Shown: positions 8,797-18,060, counted from the stretch's first letter. The stretch: 64,000 nucleotides of DNA from Ralstonia sp. A12 (GCF_000801955.1 NZ_JSZO01000001.1:893544-957543), one strand, 5' to 3'. Made by a program: numbers and translations. The notes: a model not told the origin generated them from the sequence alone.

Positions 8797-9597
8797 TTAC
8801 CACGCCACGATCACAGCGTCTTTGTACTTCGTCTTGACGAAGGATTTCACTGCGTCCGAATGATACGCCTTCACGAGCTTGGCGACCCAGGGTTGATCCT
8901 TGTCGACGGCACGAATGGCGATCACGTTGGCATACGGGCCCTTGGCGGCTTCAATGGCGATGCCGTCTTTGGTCGGGTCCAGGCCAGCCTTCTCAGCGTA
9001 GTTGCCGTTGACGGCAGCGGCGTCCAGATCATCCAGCGAGCGCGGCAGTTGGGCGGCGTCCAGCTCGATGAACTTCAGCTTCTTCGGGTTCTCAGCCACG
9101 TCGCGCGGCGACGCCTTGAAACCAGCGTTCGGCTTGAGCTTGATCACACCTTGCGCCTGCAGCAGCAGGAGCGCACGGCCACCGTTGGTCGGATCGTTCG
9201 GCAGACCGAAGCGCGCGCCGTCCTTCAACTCCTTCAGCGACTTGATCTTCTTCGAGTAGATGCCCATCGGGAAGGTGATGGTCTGGCCGACGCTCACGAA
9301 CTTGTAGCCACGCGTGGCAACCTGGTCGTCCAGGTACGGCTGGTGCTGGTAGCTGTTGGCATCCAGATCACCGGCGGCCAGGGCGGCGTTCGGCTGGATG
9401 TAATCGTTGAACTCGACGATCTGAAGCTTCAGGCCGTCCTTCTCGGCGACCTTCTTCACTTCCTCCATGATCTCGGCGTGCGGGCCGGCGGTCACGCCGA
9501 TCTTGATCGGCTTGCTCTGCGCCATTGCGCTACCCGCGACCAGTGCCAGCGCGGCACCCAGGCTCGCGGACCATTGCAGCAGTTGACGACGATTCAT
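8797..9597 (-). CDS. metQ: D-methionine/methionine ABC transporter substrate-binding protein
   Basis: A 266-residue NlpA/MetQ-family periplasmic binding protein that delivers methionine to MetNI. The start is ATG 9597 with AGGAAA upstream. The signal peptide covers roughly residues 1-25 (MNRRQLLQW, then a hydrophobic core, AMA-Q cleavage). The mature start KPIKIGVTAGPHAEIMEEV and the motif QPNAALAAGDLDANSYQHQP are typical of the family. The signal lacks the lipobox cysteine of E. coli MetQ, so the protein is probably soluble in the periplasm. It is the last gene of metNIQ, separated from metI by a 150-bp highly structured spacer. Confidence 0.95.
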   Translation of the reverse strand: MNRRQLLQWSASLGAALALVAGSAMAQSKPIKIGVTAGPHAEIMEEVKKVAEKDGLKLQIVEFNDYIQPNAALAAGDLDANSYQHQPYLDDQVATRGYKFVSVGQTITFPMGIYSKKIKSLKELKDGARFGLPNDPTNGGRALLLLQAQGVIKLKPNAGFKASPRDVAENPKKLKFIELDAAQLPRSLDDLDAAAVNGNYAEKAGLDPTKDGIAIEAAKGPYANVIAIRAVDKDQPWVAKLVKAYHSDAVKSFVKTKYKDAVIVAW

Positions 9598-9628
9598 TGC
9601 GTTTCCTCGTGATGTGTAAATAGATGAA

Positions 9629-9747
9629 GGAGGCGTCGTAGAACGTAGCGAGCGGCCCGAGGTTGGCGCGAGAAGCGCAACCGTACGCAAATACGGTGAG
9701 CATCGCAGTGCCAAGATCGGGACGCGCAGTAGTTCTGCGGCGTCTCC
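9629..9747. repeat. Structured metI-metQ intercistronic element
   Basis: Outer arms GGAGGCGTCGTAGAAC (9629-9644) and GTTCTGCGGCGTCTCC (9732-9747) are inverted with 13 of 16 positions pairing. Between them lie hairpins at 9661-9682 (GGTTGGCGC/GCGCAACC) and 9681-9696 (CCGTA/TACGG). This fills almost the whole gap between two genes of one operon. It looks like a folded, possibly repeated intergenic element of the REP/BIME kind. Confidence 0.5.
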
Positions 9748-10401
9748 TTAACGATGGCTGAGACGGCGCACTAGCCAGTCGCCCGTCGATTGCACCGCCT
9801 GCACAAAGACGATCAGGATGACGACGACCGCCAGCATGATGTCCGATTCATAGCGCTGATACCCGTAGCGGATGCCCAGATCGCCCAGGCCGCCGCCGCC
9901 GATGGTACCGGCCATGGCCGAGTAACCGACCAGGCTGACGAAGGTGATCGTCAGGCCGGCGAGGATGCCGGGCATGGCTTCGGGCAGCAGTACCTTGTAG
10001 ACGAGCTGGCCAGTGGTCGCGCCCATCGATTGGGCGGCTTCGATCAGGCCGCGGTCCACTTCGCGCAGTGCGGTTTCCACCAGGCGTGCGACAAACGGAA
10101 TCGCTGCAATCGTGAGCGGCACGATGGCCGCAGCGGTACCGATGGACGAACCGGCCAGCAGGCGCGTGAACGGAATCACCGCCACCAACAGGATGATGAA
10201 CGGCACCGAGCGCACGGCGTTGACGACGAGGCCCGCAACGCGGTTGAACACCGGTGCAGACAGCACACCGCCCGTCGTCGTCAAATACAGCAGCACGCCC
10301 AGCGGCACGCCGAACAGCGCGCCAATGCCGCCGGACACGCCCACCATGGCGAGCGTTTCCCAGAACGCCGGCAGGAACAGATCGGTCATGTCAGACCACA
10401 T
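9748..10401 (-). CDS. metI: Methionine ABC transporter permease
   Basis: A 217-residue inner-membrane permease of the MetNIQ importer, exactly the length of E. coli MetI. I chose ATG 10401 ([19 protein letters not shown]) because it aligns with the E. coli N-terminus residue for residue in length. It overlaps the end of metN by 11 bp; an internal ATG at 10389 is the alternative. There are five or so hydrophobic segments, with the EAA-type cytoplasmic loop around [20 protein letters not shown] contacting the ATPase. Confidence 0.94.
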   Translation of the reverse strand: MWSDMTDLFLPAFWETLAMVGVSGGIGALFGVPLGVLLYLTTTGGVLSAPVFNRVAGLVVNAVRSVPFIILLVAVIPFTRLLAGSSIGTAAAIVPLTIAAIPFVARLVETALREVDRGLIEAAQSMGATTGQLVYKVLLPEAMPGILAGLTITFVSLVGYSAMAGTIGGGGLGDLGIRYGYQRYESDIMLAVVVILIVFVQAVQSTGDWLVRRLSHR

Positions 10402-11440
10402 GGTTGATCTCCTCGACCACCACGCCTTGCTCGCGCAGGAAGTGCATTGCGTTGTTGATATCGGCGGTTTCGCCCGTAGCCAAAATTGCCAGCGAGCCAA
10501 AGGCTTGGCCCTGGATCTCGTCGATATGGCCGTGCAGGATGTTGAAGTCGAACCCGTAAGTACGGACGGCTTGCGCCAGCACAGGTTGGTCCACGCCCTC
10601 ACCGGTAAAGGCGAGTCGGAACAGGTGGTCACGTCCGCCGTGCTCGCGGGCAACCAGGCGGCTTTCCACGCGTGCCAGCACGGAAGGCGGCAGCTCTTGC
10701 GAAATGACCTCGCCGATGAGCGCGCGCGTCACGTCATTCTGCGGTTTCAGGAATACGTCGATCACGCGGCCGATTTCCACCACGCGGCCGGCGTCGAGCA
10801 CCGCCACGCGGTCGCACACCTGCTTGATCACCTCCATCTGGTGCGTGATCAGCACGATGGTCAGACCCAGCTCGCGGTTGATCTTGCGCAGCAGGTCGAG
10901 GATCGAACGCGTGGTCTCGGGGTCCAGCGCGGAGGTGGCTTCATCGCACAACAGCACCTCGGGCTGACTGGCCAGCGCACGAGCAATACCGACGCGTTGC
11001 TTCTGGCCACCTGAGAGCTGCGCCGGATAGCGGTCCTTGAACGAGGCCAAGCCGACCAGCTCCAGCAGCGGCAAGACGATCTCACGAATACGTGCGCGCG
11101 ACGTGCCCGCCAGTTCCAACGGCAGCGCCACGTTGTCATACACCGTGCGCGACGACAGCAGGTTGAAATGCTGGAAGATCATGCCGATCTTGCGGCGCGC
11201 CTGGCGCAGTCCATCGGCATTCAATGCGGTGAGATTCTGGCCCGCCACGGTGACGGTGCCGGAGGTCGGCCGGTTCAGCAGATTGATGACACGCACCAGC
11301 GTGCTCTTGCCCGCGCCGCTGCGGCCGATGATGCCGAAGACTTCGCCGCGGTCGATGGCGAGGTCGACGTCGCGCAGCGCGTGGACGTCGTTGCCGCCCG
11401 CCCCCCGAAAGTGCTGCGATATCCCCTTGAGTTCGATCAT
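10391..11440 (-). CDS. metN: Methionine ABC transporter ATP-binding protein
   Basis: A 349-residue ATPase of the methionine importer. Walker [10 protein letters not shown] is at residues 39-47, the ABC signature LSGGQKQRV near 147, and Walker [12 protein letters not shown] follows, then the H-loop in LITHQMEV. The C-terminal ~90 residues form the NIL domain, which binds methionine and inhibits transport when the cell is replete. The start is ATG 11440 ([11 protein letters not shown]). No Shine-Dalgarno sequence is obvious and a terminator-like hairpin ends just upstream, which suggests attenuation (see findings). Confidence 0.95.
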   Translation of the reverse strand: MIELKGISQHFRGAGGNDVHALRDVDLAIDRGEVFGIIGRSGAGKSTLVRVINLLNRPTSGTVTVAGQNLTALNADGLRQARRKIGMIFQHFNLLSSRTVYDNVALPLELAGTSRARIREIVLPLLELVGLASFKDRYPAQLSGGQKQRVGIARALASQPEVLLCDEATSALDPETTRSILDLLRKINRELGLTIVLITHQMEVIKQVCDRVAVLDAGRVVEIGRVIDVFLKPQNDVTRALIGEVISQELPPSVLARVESRLVAREHGGRDHLFRLAFTGEGVDQPVLAQAVRTYGFDFNILHGHIDEIQGQAFGSLAILATGETADINNAMHFLREQGVVVEEINHVV

Positions 11441-11454
11441 GCGTACATACAAAA

Positions 11455-11494
11455 ACGGCAACCGCCCTGGTTCCAGGCCGTTGCCGTCTCTTTT
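11455..11494. terminator. Terminator-like hairpin abutting the metN start
   Basis: ACGGCAAC...GTTGCCGT (11455-11487), extended inward by a C/G-rich stem with a TT turn, is followed by CTCTTTTTT on the plus strand and by TTTTTG on the minus strand. The minus-strand T-run ends about 10 nt before the metN ATG. It may be a bidirectional terminator or a transcription attenuator in the metNIQ leader. Confidence 0.65.
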
Positions 11495-11607
11495 TTGTTT
11501 TGAATGAGGCGCTAGTGTAAGGCAGCCGCTACATGCGAGGAACGATTCTTTAACGATGTATTTATTACTTTTTCGAATGTCATCGACGATTCGTCACCAC
11601 CCCCCGC

Positions 11608-12558
11608 CTAAAGCTCGGCAAGCGCCTTGACGTGCGCCACCACACTGCGGCCGAGCGCGCTGAGGTTGTAGCCGCCCTCCAGGCAACTGACGATGCGGCC
11701 CTTAGCATGCTTGCGCGCCACCTGCATGAGTTGCTGCGTGATCCAGGCGTAGTCAGCTTCGACCAGGCCCATCTGGCCAAGATCGTCTTCGCGGTGCGCA
11801 TCGAAACCGGCGGAGATGAACAGCATCTCGGGTTGAAACGCGTCCAGGCGCGGCAGCCAGATGGTCTCCACCACCTCGCGCACGGTCAGACCGTTGGTGT
11901 ACGCCGGCAACGGGATGTTGACCATGTTGGCCGCCACCATCTCGGTGCCGGAATATGGATAGAACGGGTGCTGGAAGATGCTGCACATCAGCACGCGCGG
12001 CTCGTCACGGAAGGCTGCTTCTGTGCCATTACCGTGGTGCACGTCAAAATCGACGATGGCGACGCGCTGCAGGCCGTGGTGCTCCAGCGCATGACGCGCG
12101 GCCACGGCCACGTTGTTGAAGAAACAGAAGCCCATCGCGCGGCCGGGCTCGGCGTGGTGACCAGGCGGTCGCACGCTGCAGAAGGCGTTCTCAAGCTCGC
12201 CGGCGATCACCTTGTCGGTCGCGTCCACCGCCGCACCCGCAGCCAGCACAGCGGCCATATAGGTGTGCGGGTTCATCGAGGTGTCGGGGTCGATCGGCGC
12301 GTAGCCGGCAATCGGCACGCTAGCCACCAGCTCGCGCAGATACTCGGGGCGGTGCACGCGGCACAGCTGCGCCTCGGTGGCGGGCGGTGCCTCGCAGGGG
12401 ACGAGCAGATCTTCGATGCGGCTGGCGATCAGTTGATCTTCGATCGCGCGCAGACGGTCCGGGCACTCGGGATGGTGATACCCCATCTCGTGCTTGAGGA
12501 ATTCAGGATGCGTGTAGAGGCCGGTCGCCATGTTCGTTTTGTGTGCCGGTTGATGCAT
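11608..12558 (-). CDS. Histone deacetylase-family (acetylpolyamine amidohydrolase-type) hydrolase
   Basis: A 316-residue zinc-dependent deacetylase of the arginase/HDAC fold. Active-site signatures are RPPGHHAEPG (paired histidines), DFDVHHGNGTE (zinc ligands) and SAGFDAHREDDLGQM (third zinc Asp), with the terminal SCLEGGYNLSALG loop carrying the glycine-rich substrate pocket. I took ATG 12558, with GGAG four bases upstream; an internal ATG at 12531 (MATGLYTHPEFL) lacks a ribosome site. Bacterial members act on acetylpolyamines, acetoin-related or other small acetylated amines, and the substrate here is unknown. It precedes metNIQ on the same strand. Confidence 0.92.
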   Translation of the reverse strand: MHQPAHKTNMATGLYTHPEFLKHEMGYHHPECPDRLRAIEDQLIASRIEDLLVPCEAPPATEAQLCRVHRPEYLRELVASVPIAGYAPIDPDTSMNPHTYMAAVLAAGAAVDATDKVIAGELENAFCSVRPPGHHAEPGRAMGFCFFNNVAVAARHALEHHGLQRVAIVDFDVHHGNGTEAAFRDEPRVLMCSIFQHPFYPYSGTEMVAANMVNIPLPAYTNGLTVREVVETIWLPRLDAFQPEMLFISAGFDAHREDDLGQMGLVEADYAWITQQLMQVARKHAKGRIVSCLEGGYNLSALGRSVVAHVKALAEL

Positions 12559-12661
12559 GTGTCTCCAGCCGCTACGTTAGCACGGCGACGCGCAGTCGCA
12601 CGGCAATCCGATCCGGCAAGTCCATCCGCTACAATGCCCCGATCCTGTTTGAAGCCTGCTC

Positions 12662-13786
12662 ATGAGCCAATCGCCTTCTTCCCGTCGTCCCGTATTGCGC
12701 GCCCTGGTAGCGGGTGCCGCGCTCTCCGCGCTGTCCCTCCCCGCACTCTCGCTGGCTGCCAAGAAGGCAACCAAGTCGCCCAAGCGCCGCGTGCAGGTGC
12801 ATGAAGAAGAGATCGACCCGGACCGCTACCGCAACAACCCGCAAACGCAGGCCTTCGTCAACGAGCTGGTCGGCCAGTACAACTTCGACCGCGCCTCGCT
12901 CGACGCGCTGTTTGCCGGCACGGCCTACTCTGCCACGGTGGCACGGCTTATCATGCCGCCCGCCACGCCCGCGCGCCGAAGCTGGACGGCCTATCGCGGC
13001 CGCTTCATCGAGCCCATCCGCATCAACGCCGGCGTGCAGTTCTGGCAGCAATACGGCGACACGCTGCGCCGCGCCGAAAGCGAGTTCGGCGTGCCAGCTG
13101 ACGTGATCGTCGGCATCCTGGGCGTAGAAACCATCTACGGTCGCGACATGGGCAACTTCCGCGTGATGGATGCGCTGTCCACACTGGCCTTTGATTACCC
13201 CGACACGCCCAACCGTGCAGACCGCAGCACGATGTTCCGCAACCAGCTCAAGGATTACCTGATCTGGTGCCGCGACACCGGCACGGATGCGTTCTCGGTG
13301 CTGGGTTCGTATGCCGGTGCGGTGGGCATTCCGCAGTTCATGCCGACCAGCATCCGTGAATACGCCGTCGACTATGACCATGATGGCCACATCGACCTGC
13401 GCAACAGCGCGGTGGACGCCATCGGCAGCGTCGCGCACTTCCTGCAGATGCACGGCTGGGAAGCCAACCGCCCGGTGATGTGGAACATCGCCGGCGACAC
13501 CGACAGCCAGGGCATTGCCGCCGCCGCCGCAGACGGTCAGCCGTATCCGCGCATGACGCTGTCCAAGCTCACGCGCGCCGGCCTGGCGCTGGCGCCCGGC
13601 GTGGATAGCGCGCGCGAGCAGGAGACCGAGGTACTGGTGGTCGACCTGCCCACACCCGGCCAGTCGACCGAGTACCGCGTTGGCCTGCGCAACTTCTACG
13701 TGCTCACACGCTACAACCGCAGCTTCTTCTATGCGGCGGCTGTGTACGAGCTTGGTCAGGCCGTGCGGCAGGCAATGCGTGGCTGA
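12662..13786 (+). CDS. mltB: Lytic murein transglycosylase B
   Basis: A 374-residue periplasmic enzyme cleaving the MurNAc-GlcNAc bond to make 1,6-anhydro-muropeptides during wall turnover. The N-terminus has SRRPVLRALVAGAAL followed by a hydrophobic signal core with LSLAAKK cleavage. Glu156 in GVETIYGRDMG is the MltB catalytic acid, and SYAGAVGIPQFMPTSIREYA and VDYDHDGHIDLRNS are family signatures. There is no lipobox cysteine, so it is probably soluble or Tat/Sec-exported rather than outer-membrane-anchored. It is a single gene ending in a strong bidirectional terminator. Confidence 0.93.
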   Translation: MSQSPSSRRPVLRALVAGAALSALSLPALSLAAKKATKSPKRRVQVHEEEIDPDRYRNNPQTQAFVNELVGQYNFDRASLDALFAGTAYSATVARLIMPPATPARRSWTAYRGRFIEPIRINAGVQFWQQYGDTLRRAESEFGVPADVIVGILGVETIYGRDMGNFRVMDALSTLAFDYPDTPNRADRSTMFRNQLKDYLIWCRDTGTDAFSVLGSYAGAVGIPQFMPTSIREYAVDYDHDGHIDLRNSAVDAIGSVAHFLQMHGWEANRPVMWNIAGDTDSQGIAAAAADGQPYPRMTLSKLTRAGLALAPGVDSAREQETEVLVVDLPTPGQSTEYRVGLRNFYVLTRYNRSFFYAAAVYELGQAVRQAMRG

Positions 13787-13805
13787 TTGCCAGCGTTCGC
13801 ACAAA

Positions 13806-13836
13806 GAAAAAGCGCAGCCTTAGCTGCGCTTTTTTA
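13806..13836. terminator. Bidirectional terminator after mltB
   Basis: AAAAAGCGCAGC-CTTA-GCTGCGCTTTTTT lies between the convergent ends of mltB and the minus-strand exported protein, with T-runs on both strands. Confidence 0.9.
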
Positions 13837-13858
13837 TTGGCTGAGCCACCCGTACCGA

Positions 13859-14602
13859 TTATTTCCAGCGAGGGAGGTACACCATGCGCGTGTCGCTCGA
13901 CGCTGGGTCGAGAACCTTGTCGTCGATACGTATCACAGCCAGGTTCCGCCCCTGGCGCACCAGTCGCATCTCCCCAAACGGCGCGCGCCCCAGTTGCTCG
14001 ACATTGTCGACCGAAAACCCTGCCAGCCGAGCCTCGGCGCGCTGCGGCGGAATATCGAACCATTGCCAGGCGTCGCTGGTGCCCTTGCGGCGCAAGCCCG
14101 CGCGTGCCCACACCTCCGTGGCTGGCATATCGACCTGAGCGTCGCCGTTGGGCAGGGTGACCTGGGTGACGGTCTTACCCGAACGCGCCTCGAACTGGAC
14201 CTCCACGTCCGCCATTGGTCCTTTGCCGGGCAGCCCCACGATCGCCAGCCAGGTGCCCGCTTCTGCAGGCTTCGTGCGGGCAAGCTCTTCGTCGCGGAAC
14301 AGGGAGAACGTCGGCTTACCGGGCGTGTAGGCCTGCAGCACGATGGTCTCGCCGTCGAACTTCCAACTGCCCTCGGCGTGCTTGTCTGCATTGGAGACCC
14401 AGCGCCATTCGAACCCGCCGTCGTCGTGAAGCTTCAGCATCGAGCCGACGTCGCGCCCCGCATCAAGGTAGTACTGGTCCGCCACAGCCCGCACCGCGGC
14501 GTCCGGCTCAGCGTCAGCAGCTAGTGCGGAGCTGAGCCATCCGGCCAACGCCAGCACGACGGGCGCAGCCCAAGCCTGCATACGTGTCATTCGCATCGTC
14601 AT
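13859..14602 (-). CDS. Exported protein of unknown function
   Basis: I do not recognise the family. The 247 residues start at ATG 14602 with GGGAG eight bases upstream. Residues 1-29 form a signal peptide (MTMRMTRMQAWAAPVVLALA, then a hydrophobic run and SALA-A cleavage). The mature part includes a beta-rich segment (SMLKLHDDGGFEWRWVSNAD; AEGSWKFDGETIVLQAYTP) resembling lipocalin-like or metal-exporter accessory folds in which a phenotype such as 'black box' residues is read from the surface, but no motif is decisive. It lies 16 bp after cysM and is probably cotranscribed with it. Confidence 0.8.
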   Translation of the reverse strand: MTMRMTRMQAWAAPVVLALAGWLSSALAADAEPDAAVRAVADQYYLDAGRDVGSMLKLHDDGGFEWRWVSNADKHAEGSWKFDGETIVLQAYTPGKPTFSLFRDEELARTKPAEAGTWLAIVGLPGKGPMADVEVQFEARSGKTVTQVTLPNGDAQVDMPATEVWARAGLRRKGTSDAWQWFDIPPQRAEARLAGFSVDNVEQLGRAPFGEMRLVRQGRNLAVIRIDDKVLDPASSDTRMVYLPRWK

Positions 14603-14618
14603 CGCGGCACGCTCCCGA

Positions 14619-15521
14619 TCAAGCCGGGAACACGCCGGTCGACAGGTAGCGATCTCCCCGATCGCACACCACGAACACAATCGTCGCGTTCTCGACTTCT
14701 TCGGAAATCCGCAACGCCACGCACAGCGCGCCGGCTGCCGAGATGCCGCAGAAGATGCCCTCTTCGCGCGCCATGCGACGCGCCATGTGCTCGGCGTCGG
14801 ATTGGCTCACGGGCTCGGTGCGGTCGATGTACTTCGGGTCGTAGATCTTTGGCATGTAGGCTTCCGGCCATTTGCGGATGCCCGGAATGCGCGAGCCTTC
14901 TTCCGGTTGCGCACCAATGATCTGGATGGCCGGATTCTGCTCTTTCAGGAAGCGCGAAACACCGGTGATGGTGCCCGTCGTGCCCATCGCCGAAACAAAA
15001 TGGGTGATGCGGCCTTCCGTGTCACGCCACAGCTCAGGGCCGGTGGTCTCGTAGTGCGCGCGCGGGTTGTCCGGGTTGGCGAACTGGTCAAGGATGACGC
15101 CCTTGCCTTCCTTTTCCATCGCGTCGGCCAGATCACGCGCATATTCCATACCGCCCTTGACGGGGGTGAGGATGATCTCTGCGCCGTAGGCGGCCATGCT
15201 CTGGCGGCGCTCCACCGACAGGTCTTCCGGCATGATCAGCACCATCTTGTAGCCCCGAATGGCCGCCGCCATCGCCAGCGCAATGCCGGTGTTGCCGGAG
15301 GTGGACTCGATGAGCGTGTCGCCAGGCTTGATACGGCCGCGCGCCTCGGCGTGCTTGATCATCGACAGCGCGGGGCGATCCTTGACCGAGCCCGCCGGAT
15401 TGTTGCCTTCGAGCTTGCCGAGGATGACGTTGCCGCGTCGCGCATTGCCTTCGCCAGGAATACGCTGGAGCTGAACCAAGGGCGTGTTGCCGATGGTGTC
15501 TTCAATGGTGAGATAAGCCAT
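14619..15521 (-). CDS. cysM: Cysteine synthase B (O-acetylserine sulfhydrylase B)
   Basis: A 300-residue PLP enzyme making cysteine from O-acetylserine with sulfide or thiosulfate. The PLP lysine is K47 in NPAGSVKDRPAL, STSGNTGIALA is the substrate/phosphate loop, and SAMGTTGTITGVSRFLKEQ is the glycine-rich PLP-phosphate site. The C-terminal segment around AREEGIFCGISAAGAL is shared by CysM/CysK. The short length and EGNNPAGSVKDRPAL form point to CysM over CysK. The start is ATG 15521 (MAYLTIEDTIGNTPLV). Confidence 0.95.
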   Translation of the reverse strand: MAYLTIEDTIGNTPLVQLQRIPGEGNARRGNVILGKLEGNNPAGSVKDRPALSMIKHAEARGRIKPGDTLIESTSGNTGIALAMAAAIRGYKMVLIMPEDLSVERRQSMAAYGAEIILTPVKGGMEYARDLADAMEKEGKGVILDQFANPDNPRAHYETTGPELWRDTEGRITHFVSAMGTTGTITGVSRFLKEQNPAIQIIGAQPEEGSRIPGIRKWPEAYMPKIYDPKYIDRTEPVSQSDAEHMARRMAREEGIFCGISAAGALCVALRISEEVENATIVFVVCDRGDRYLSTGVFPA

Positions 15522-15584
15522 GATGCGTGGGAAACGGGAATCGGATGATTGTAATGCAGACCCACAACCCTGCCCCGCGCATGG

Positions 15585-15613
15585 CAAAACGCCCCACTCG
15601 GGGCGGGGCGTTG
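15585..15613 (-). terminator. Terminator after the comEA-like gene
   Basis: On the minus strand, ACGCCCC pairs with GGGGCGT and TTTTG follows, 22 bp beyond the stop of the helix-hairpin-helix gene and upstream of cysM. Confidence 0.75.
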
Positions 15614-15634
15614 TCGGTAGCGCAATCGGGGCGC

Positions 15635-15952
15635 TTACTTCTTCTTGGTGTCCTTGCCATCCTTCTTGGCAGCGGCCGGTGCGGGGGCCGGTGCGCCGAA
15701 CGTCAGCCCTTCGTTCTCAAGCTTGACGAGCGTCTTATCGCCGATGCCGGATACGCGAGACTTGAAGTCGGCAGCGTCCTTGTACGGGCCGTTCTTGGTG
15801 CGCTCTTCAATGATGGCCTTGGAGCGCTTCGGGCCGATACCGGACAGCGTTTCCAGCCCAGCGTGATCGGCCGTATTCACGTCTACCGACGCCCAGGCAG
15901 CCGACAGCATGGACAGCGACATCAACGCAGCAGCCAACAATTTCTTCAACAT
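15635..15952 (-). CDS. ComEA-like exported helix-hairpin-helix protein
   Basis: A 105-residue protein with a signal peptide (residues 1-22, ending AWA-S) and one ComEA-type double helix-hairpin-helix. The pieces are NTADHAGLETLSGIGPKRSK, then a second hairpin around SRVSGIGDKTLVKL. A low-complexity A/P/K tail follows (APAPAPAAAKKDGKD). ComEA proteins bind double-stranded DNA in the periplasm during natural transformation. Short single-domain versions like this are widespread in Burkholderiaceae, where a role in uptake is likely but not proven. The start has a strong site, AGGAGGAGC, before ATG 15952. Confidence 0.9.
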   Translation of the reverse strand: MLKKLLAAALMSLSMLSAAWASVDVNTADHAGLETLSGIGPKRSKAIIEERTKNGPYKDAADFKSRVSGIGDKTLVKLENEGLTFGAPAPAPAAAKKDGKDTKKK

Positions 15953-15982
15953 ATGCTCCTCCTGATTCTTGGGTTCAGAGAT

Positions 15983-16012
15983 GAAAAAACCGCCACATCG
16001 GGTGGCGGTTTC
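15983..16012 (-). terminator. Terminator of the LPS core (ugd-rfaE1-hldD) operon
   Basis: On the minus strand, GAAACCGCCAC-CCGAT-GTGGCGGTTTTTTC forms a strong hairpin with a T-run, about 75 bp past the hldD stop. Confidence 0.88.
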
Positions 16013-16087
16013 AACGCATCTTAAGGAGCATCACTGGGATGCTGCGGCGCACTGACAAAAAGTCACGTGCTGTCTGATTGCTGGTGG

Positions 16088-17083
16088 TCAGGCCGGCTGC
16101 TTCAGCAGCCACTGGCAGTAGCGCTCCACGCCTTCCTGCACCGTCAGGAACGGCGCCGTGTACCCCGCGGCACGCAGGCGCGACTGATCTGCCTGCGTGA
16201 AGCACTGGTACTTGCCGCGCAGCGCATCCGGAAACTTCACGTATTCGATCAGGCCTTCCTGCGCCAACTCTTCAGTGGTCAGCACCGGTTTGCCTTCTGC
16301 CCCGCGCAGCGTGTTCACCACCGTCGTGGCGATGTCGTTGAACGGTTGGGCGCGGCCGGTGCCGAGGTTGAAGATGCCCGACTTGTCCGGGTGGTCGAAG
16401 AAGAACAGGTTGACCTTCACCACGTCTTCCACCGACACGAAATCGCGCATCTGCCCGCCCTGCGGGTAGCCGTTGTATTCGCCGAACAGCTTGACGGTGC
16501 CTTCCGCCCGGAACTGGTTGAAATTGTGGAACGCCACCGAGGCCATGCGGCCTTTGTGCTGCTCGCGCGGGCCGTAGACGTTGAAGTAGCGGAAGCCGAC
16601 GATCTGCGACAGCGCCGTCGGCATGACACGGCGCACCACCTGATCGAACAGCAGCTTGGAGTAGCCATACACGTTGAGCGGACGCTCGAACTCAGGCTCT
16701 TCGCGGAAGGTTTCCGACGCGCCGTACGTGGCCGCTGACGAGGCATAGAGGAACTGCACGCCCTGGTCCAGGCACGCGCGCATCACCGCCAGCGTGTAGC
16801 GGTAGTTGTTGTCCATCATGTAGCGGCCGTCGGTCTCCATGGTGTCGGAGCAGGCACCCTCGTGGAAGATCGCGCGAACCTTGCCGAAATCGCCGCGCGC
16901 AAAGCGCTCCACGAATTCGGTCTTGTCGAGGTAGTCGCTGATCTGGCAGTCGACGATGTTCTTGAACTTGTCGGCGCGCGTGAGGTTGTCGACGGCGATG
17001 ATGTCGGTCTCGCCGCGTGCGTTCAGGCCCTTGACGATGTTGGCGCCGATGAAGCCGGCCGCGCCGGTGACGATGATGGTCAT
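16088..17083 (-). CDS. hldD: ADP-L-glycero-D-manno-heptose 6-epimerase
   Basis: A 331-residue NAD(P)-dependent SDR epimerase converting ADP-D-glycero- to ADP-L-glycero-manno-heptose for the LPS inner core. The N-terminal cofactor motif [14 protein letters not shown] is at residues 7-20, and the SDR catalytic [10 protein letters not shown] (YxxxK) follows near 139. The stretch [19 protein letters not shown] is a HldD signature. It lies two bases after rfaE1, so the two are translationally coupled. Confidence 0.96.
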   Translation of the reverse strand: MTIIVTGAAGFIGANIVKGLNARGETDIIAVDNLTRADKFKNIVDCQISDYLDKTEFVERFARGDFGKVRAIFHEGACSDTMETDGRYMMDNNYRYTLAVMRACLDQGVQFLYASSAATYGASETFREEPEFERPLNVYGYSKLLFDQVVRRVMPTALSQIVGFRYFNVYGPREQHKGRMASVAFHNFNQFRAEGTVKLFGEYNGYPQGGQMRDFVSVEDVVKVNLFFFDHPDKSGIFNLGTGRAQPFNDIATTVVNTLRGAEGKPVLTTEELAQEGLIEYVKFPDALRGKYQCFTQADQSRLRAAGYTAPFLTVQEGVERYCQWLLKQPA

Positions 17084-17085
17084 GA

Positions 17086-18024
17086 TCAGTTGAAGAGTTC
17101 TGCGTAAGTCACAACGGCCGTGCCCAGCTTGCCGACGACGATGCTGCCGGCGCGGTTGGCGTATTGCACGGCTTCCTTGAGGCTGGCGCCGGCGCCCAGC
17201 ATCGTGGCCAGTGTGGCGATCACGGTGTCGCCCGCGCCCGATACGTCGTACACCTCACGTGCCTGGGCGGACACGTGCAGCACTTCGTGCTCGGTGTAGA
17301 GCGTCATGCCCTCTTCCGAGCGCGTGAGCAGCAACGCTTCGAGTTGCAGTTCGCGACGCAGGTTCTGTGCTCGGATGGTGAGATCCTGCTCGGACTTCCA
17401 CGTGCCGACTACCTGGCGCATCTCGGCGCGGTTGGGCGTGATCATGGTCGCGCCCTTGTAGCGCGAGTAGTCATCACCCTTCGGGTCGACGAGCACGCGG
17501 CGACCAGCCTGACGCGATGCCTCGATCATCTTGCCCACGTGCGTCAAGCCACCCTTGCCGTAGTCGGACAAGACCACCACGTCGTGCTGCGGCACGAGGC
17601 TGCTGAAGCGATCGAGCACCGACATCAGCACTTCGTGCGTGGGCGGGTTCTCGAAATCAACGCGGATCAACTGCTGCTGACGCGCCAGCACGCGCAGCTT
17701 GATCGTCGTGTTGACGGCGGGATCGCGATGCAAGTGGCCGGCGACCTGGCTCTCGCCGAGCAGCTTTTCGATACTGCGCCCAGGTTCGTCGTCGCCGATC
17801 ACACCCAGCATGCCCACCTGCGCGCCAAGTGCTGCGGCGTTGCGCGCCACGTTGGCGGCACCGCCCAAGCGCTCATCCGAGCGCTTGATCTGCACAACAG
17901 GCACGGGTGCTTCGGGCGAAATCCGTTCAACGTCGCCAAACCAGTAGCGGTCGAGCATCATGTCGCCCACCACGAGGATGCGGGCAGCCTGGATCTGTTC
18001 AGAAGCGAGAGCGTTTTTGGTCAT
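17086..18024 (-). CDS. rfaE1: D-glycero-beta-D-manno-heptose-7-phosphate kinase
   Basis: A 312-residue PfkB/ribokinase-family sugar kinase equal to the first domain of E. coli HldE; the adenylyltransferase domain is absent and must be encoded elsewhere. It phosphorylates heptose-7-phosphate to the 1,7-bisphosphate. The N-terminal signature is [20 protein letters not shown], and the catalytic-base/anion-hole motif [14 protein letters not shown] lies near residue 262. It sits between ugd (36 bp) and hldD (2 bp). Confidence 0.95.
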   Translation of the reverse strand: MTKNALASEQIQAARILVVGDMMLDRYWFGDVERISPEAPVPVVQIKRSDERLGGAANVARNAAALGAQVGMLGVIGDDEPGRSIEKLLGESQVAGHLHRDPAVNTTIKLRVLARQQQLIRVDFENPPTHEVLMSVLDRFSSLVPQHDVVVLSDYGKGGLTHVGKMIEASRQAGRRVLVDPKGDDYSRYKGATMITPNRAEMRQVVGTWKSEQDLTIRAQNLRRELQLEALLLTRSEEGMTLYTEHEVLHVSAQAREVYDVSGAGDTVIATLATMLGAGASLKEAVQYANRAGSIVVGKLGTAVVTYAELFN

Positions 18025-18060
18025 GGGCGGCGGCGGCGGCCGAGGGTCACGGCAACGTAA

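Noticed and set aside
11440..11600. A classical SAM riboswitch before metN
   Set aside because: I cannot see the conserved core of any named SAM riboswitch; only the terminator-like hairpin is supported.
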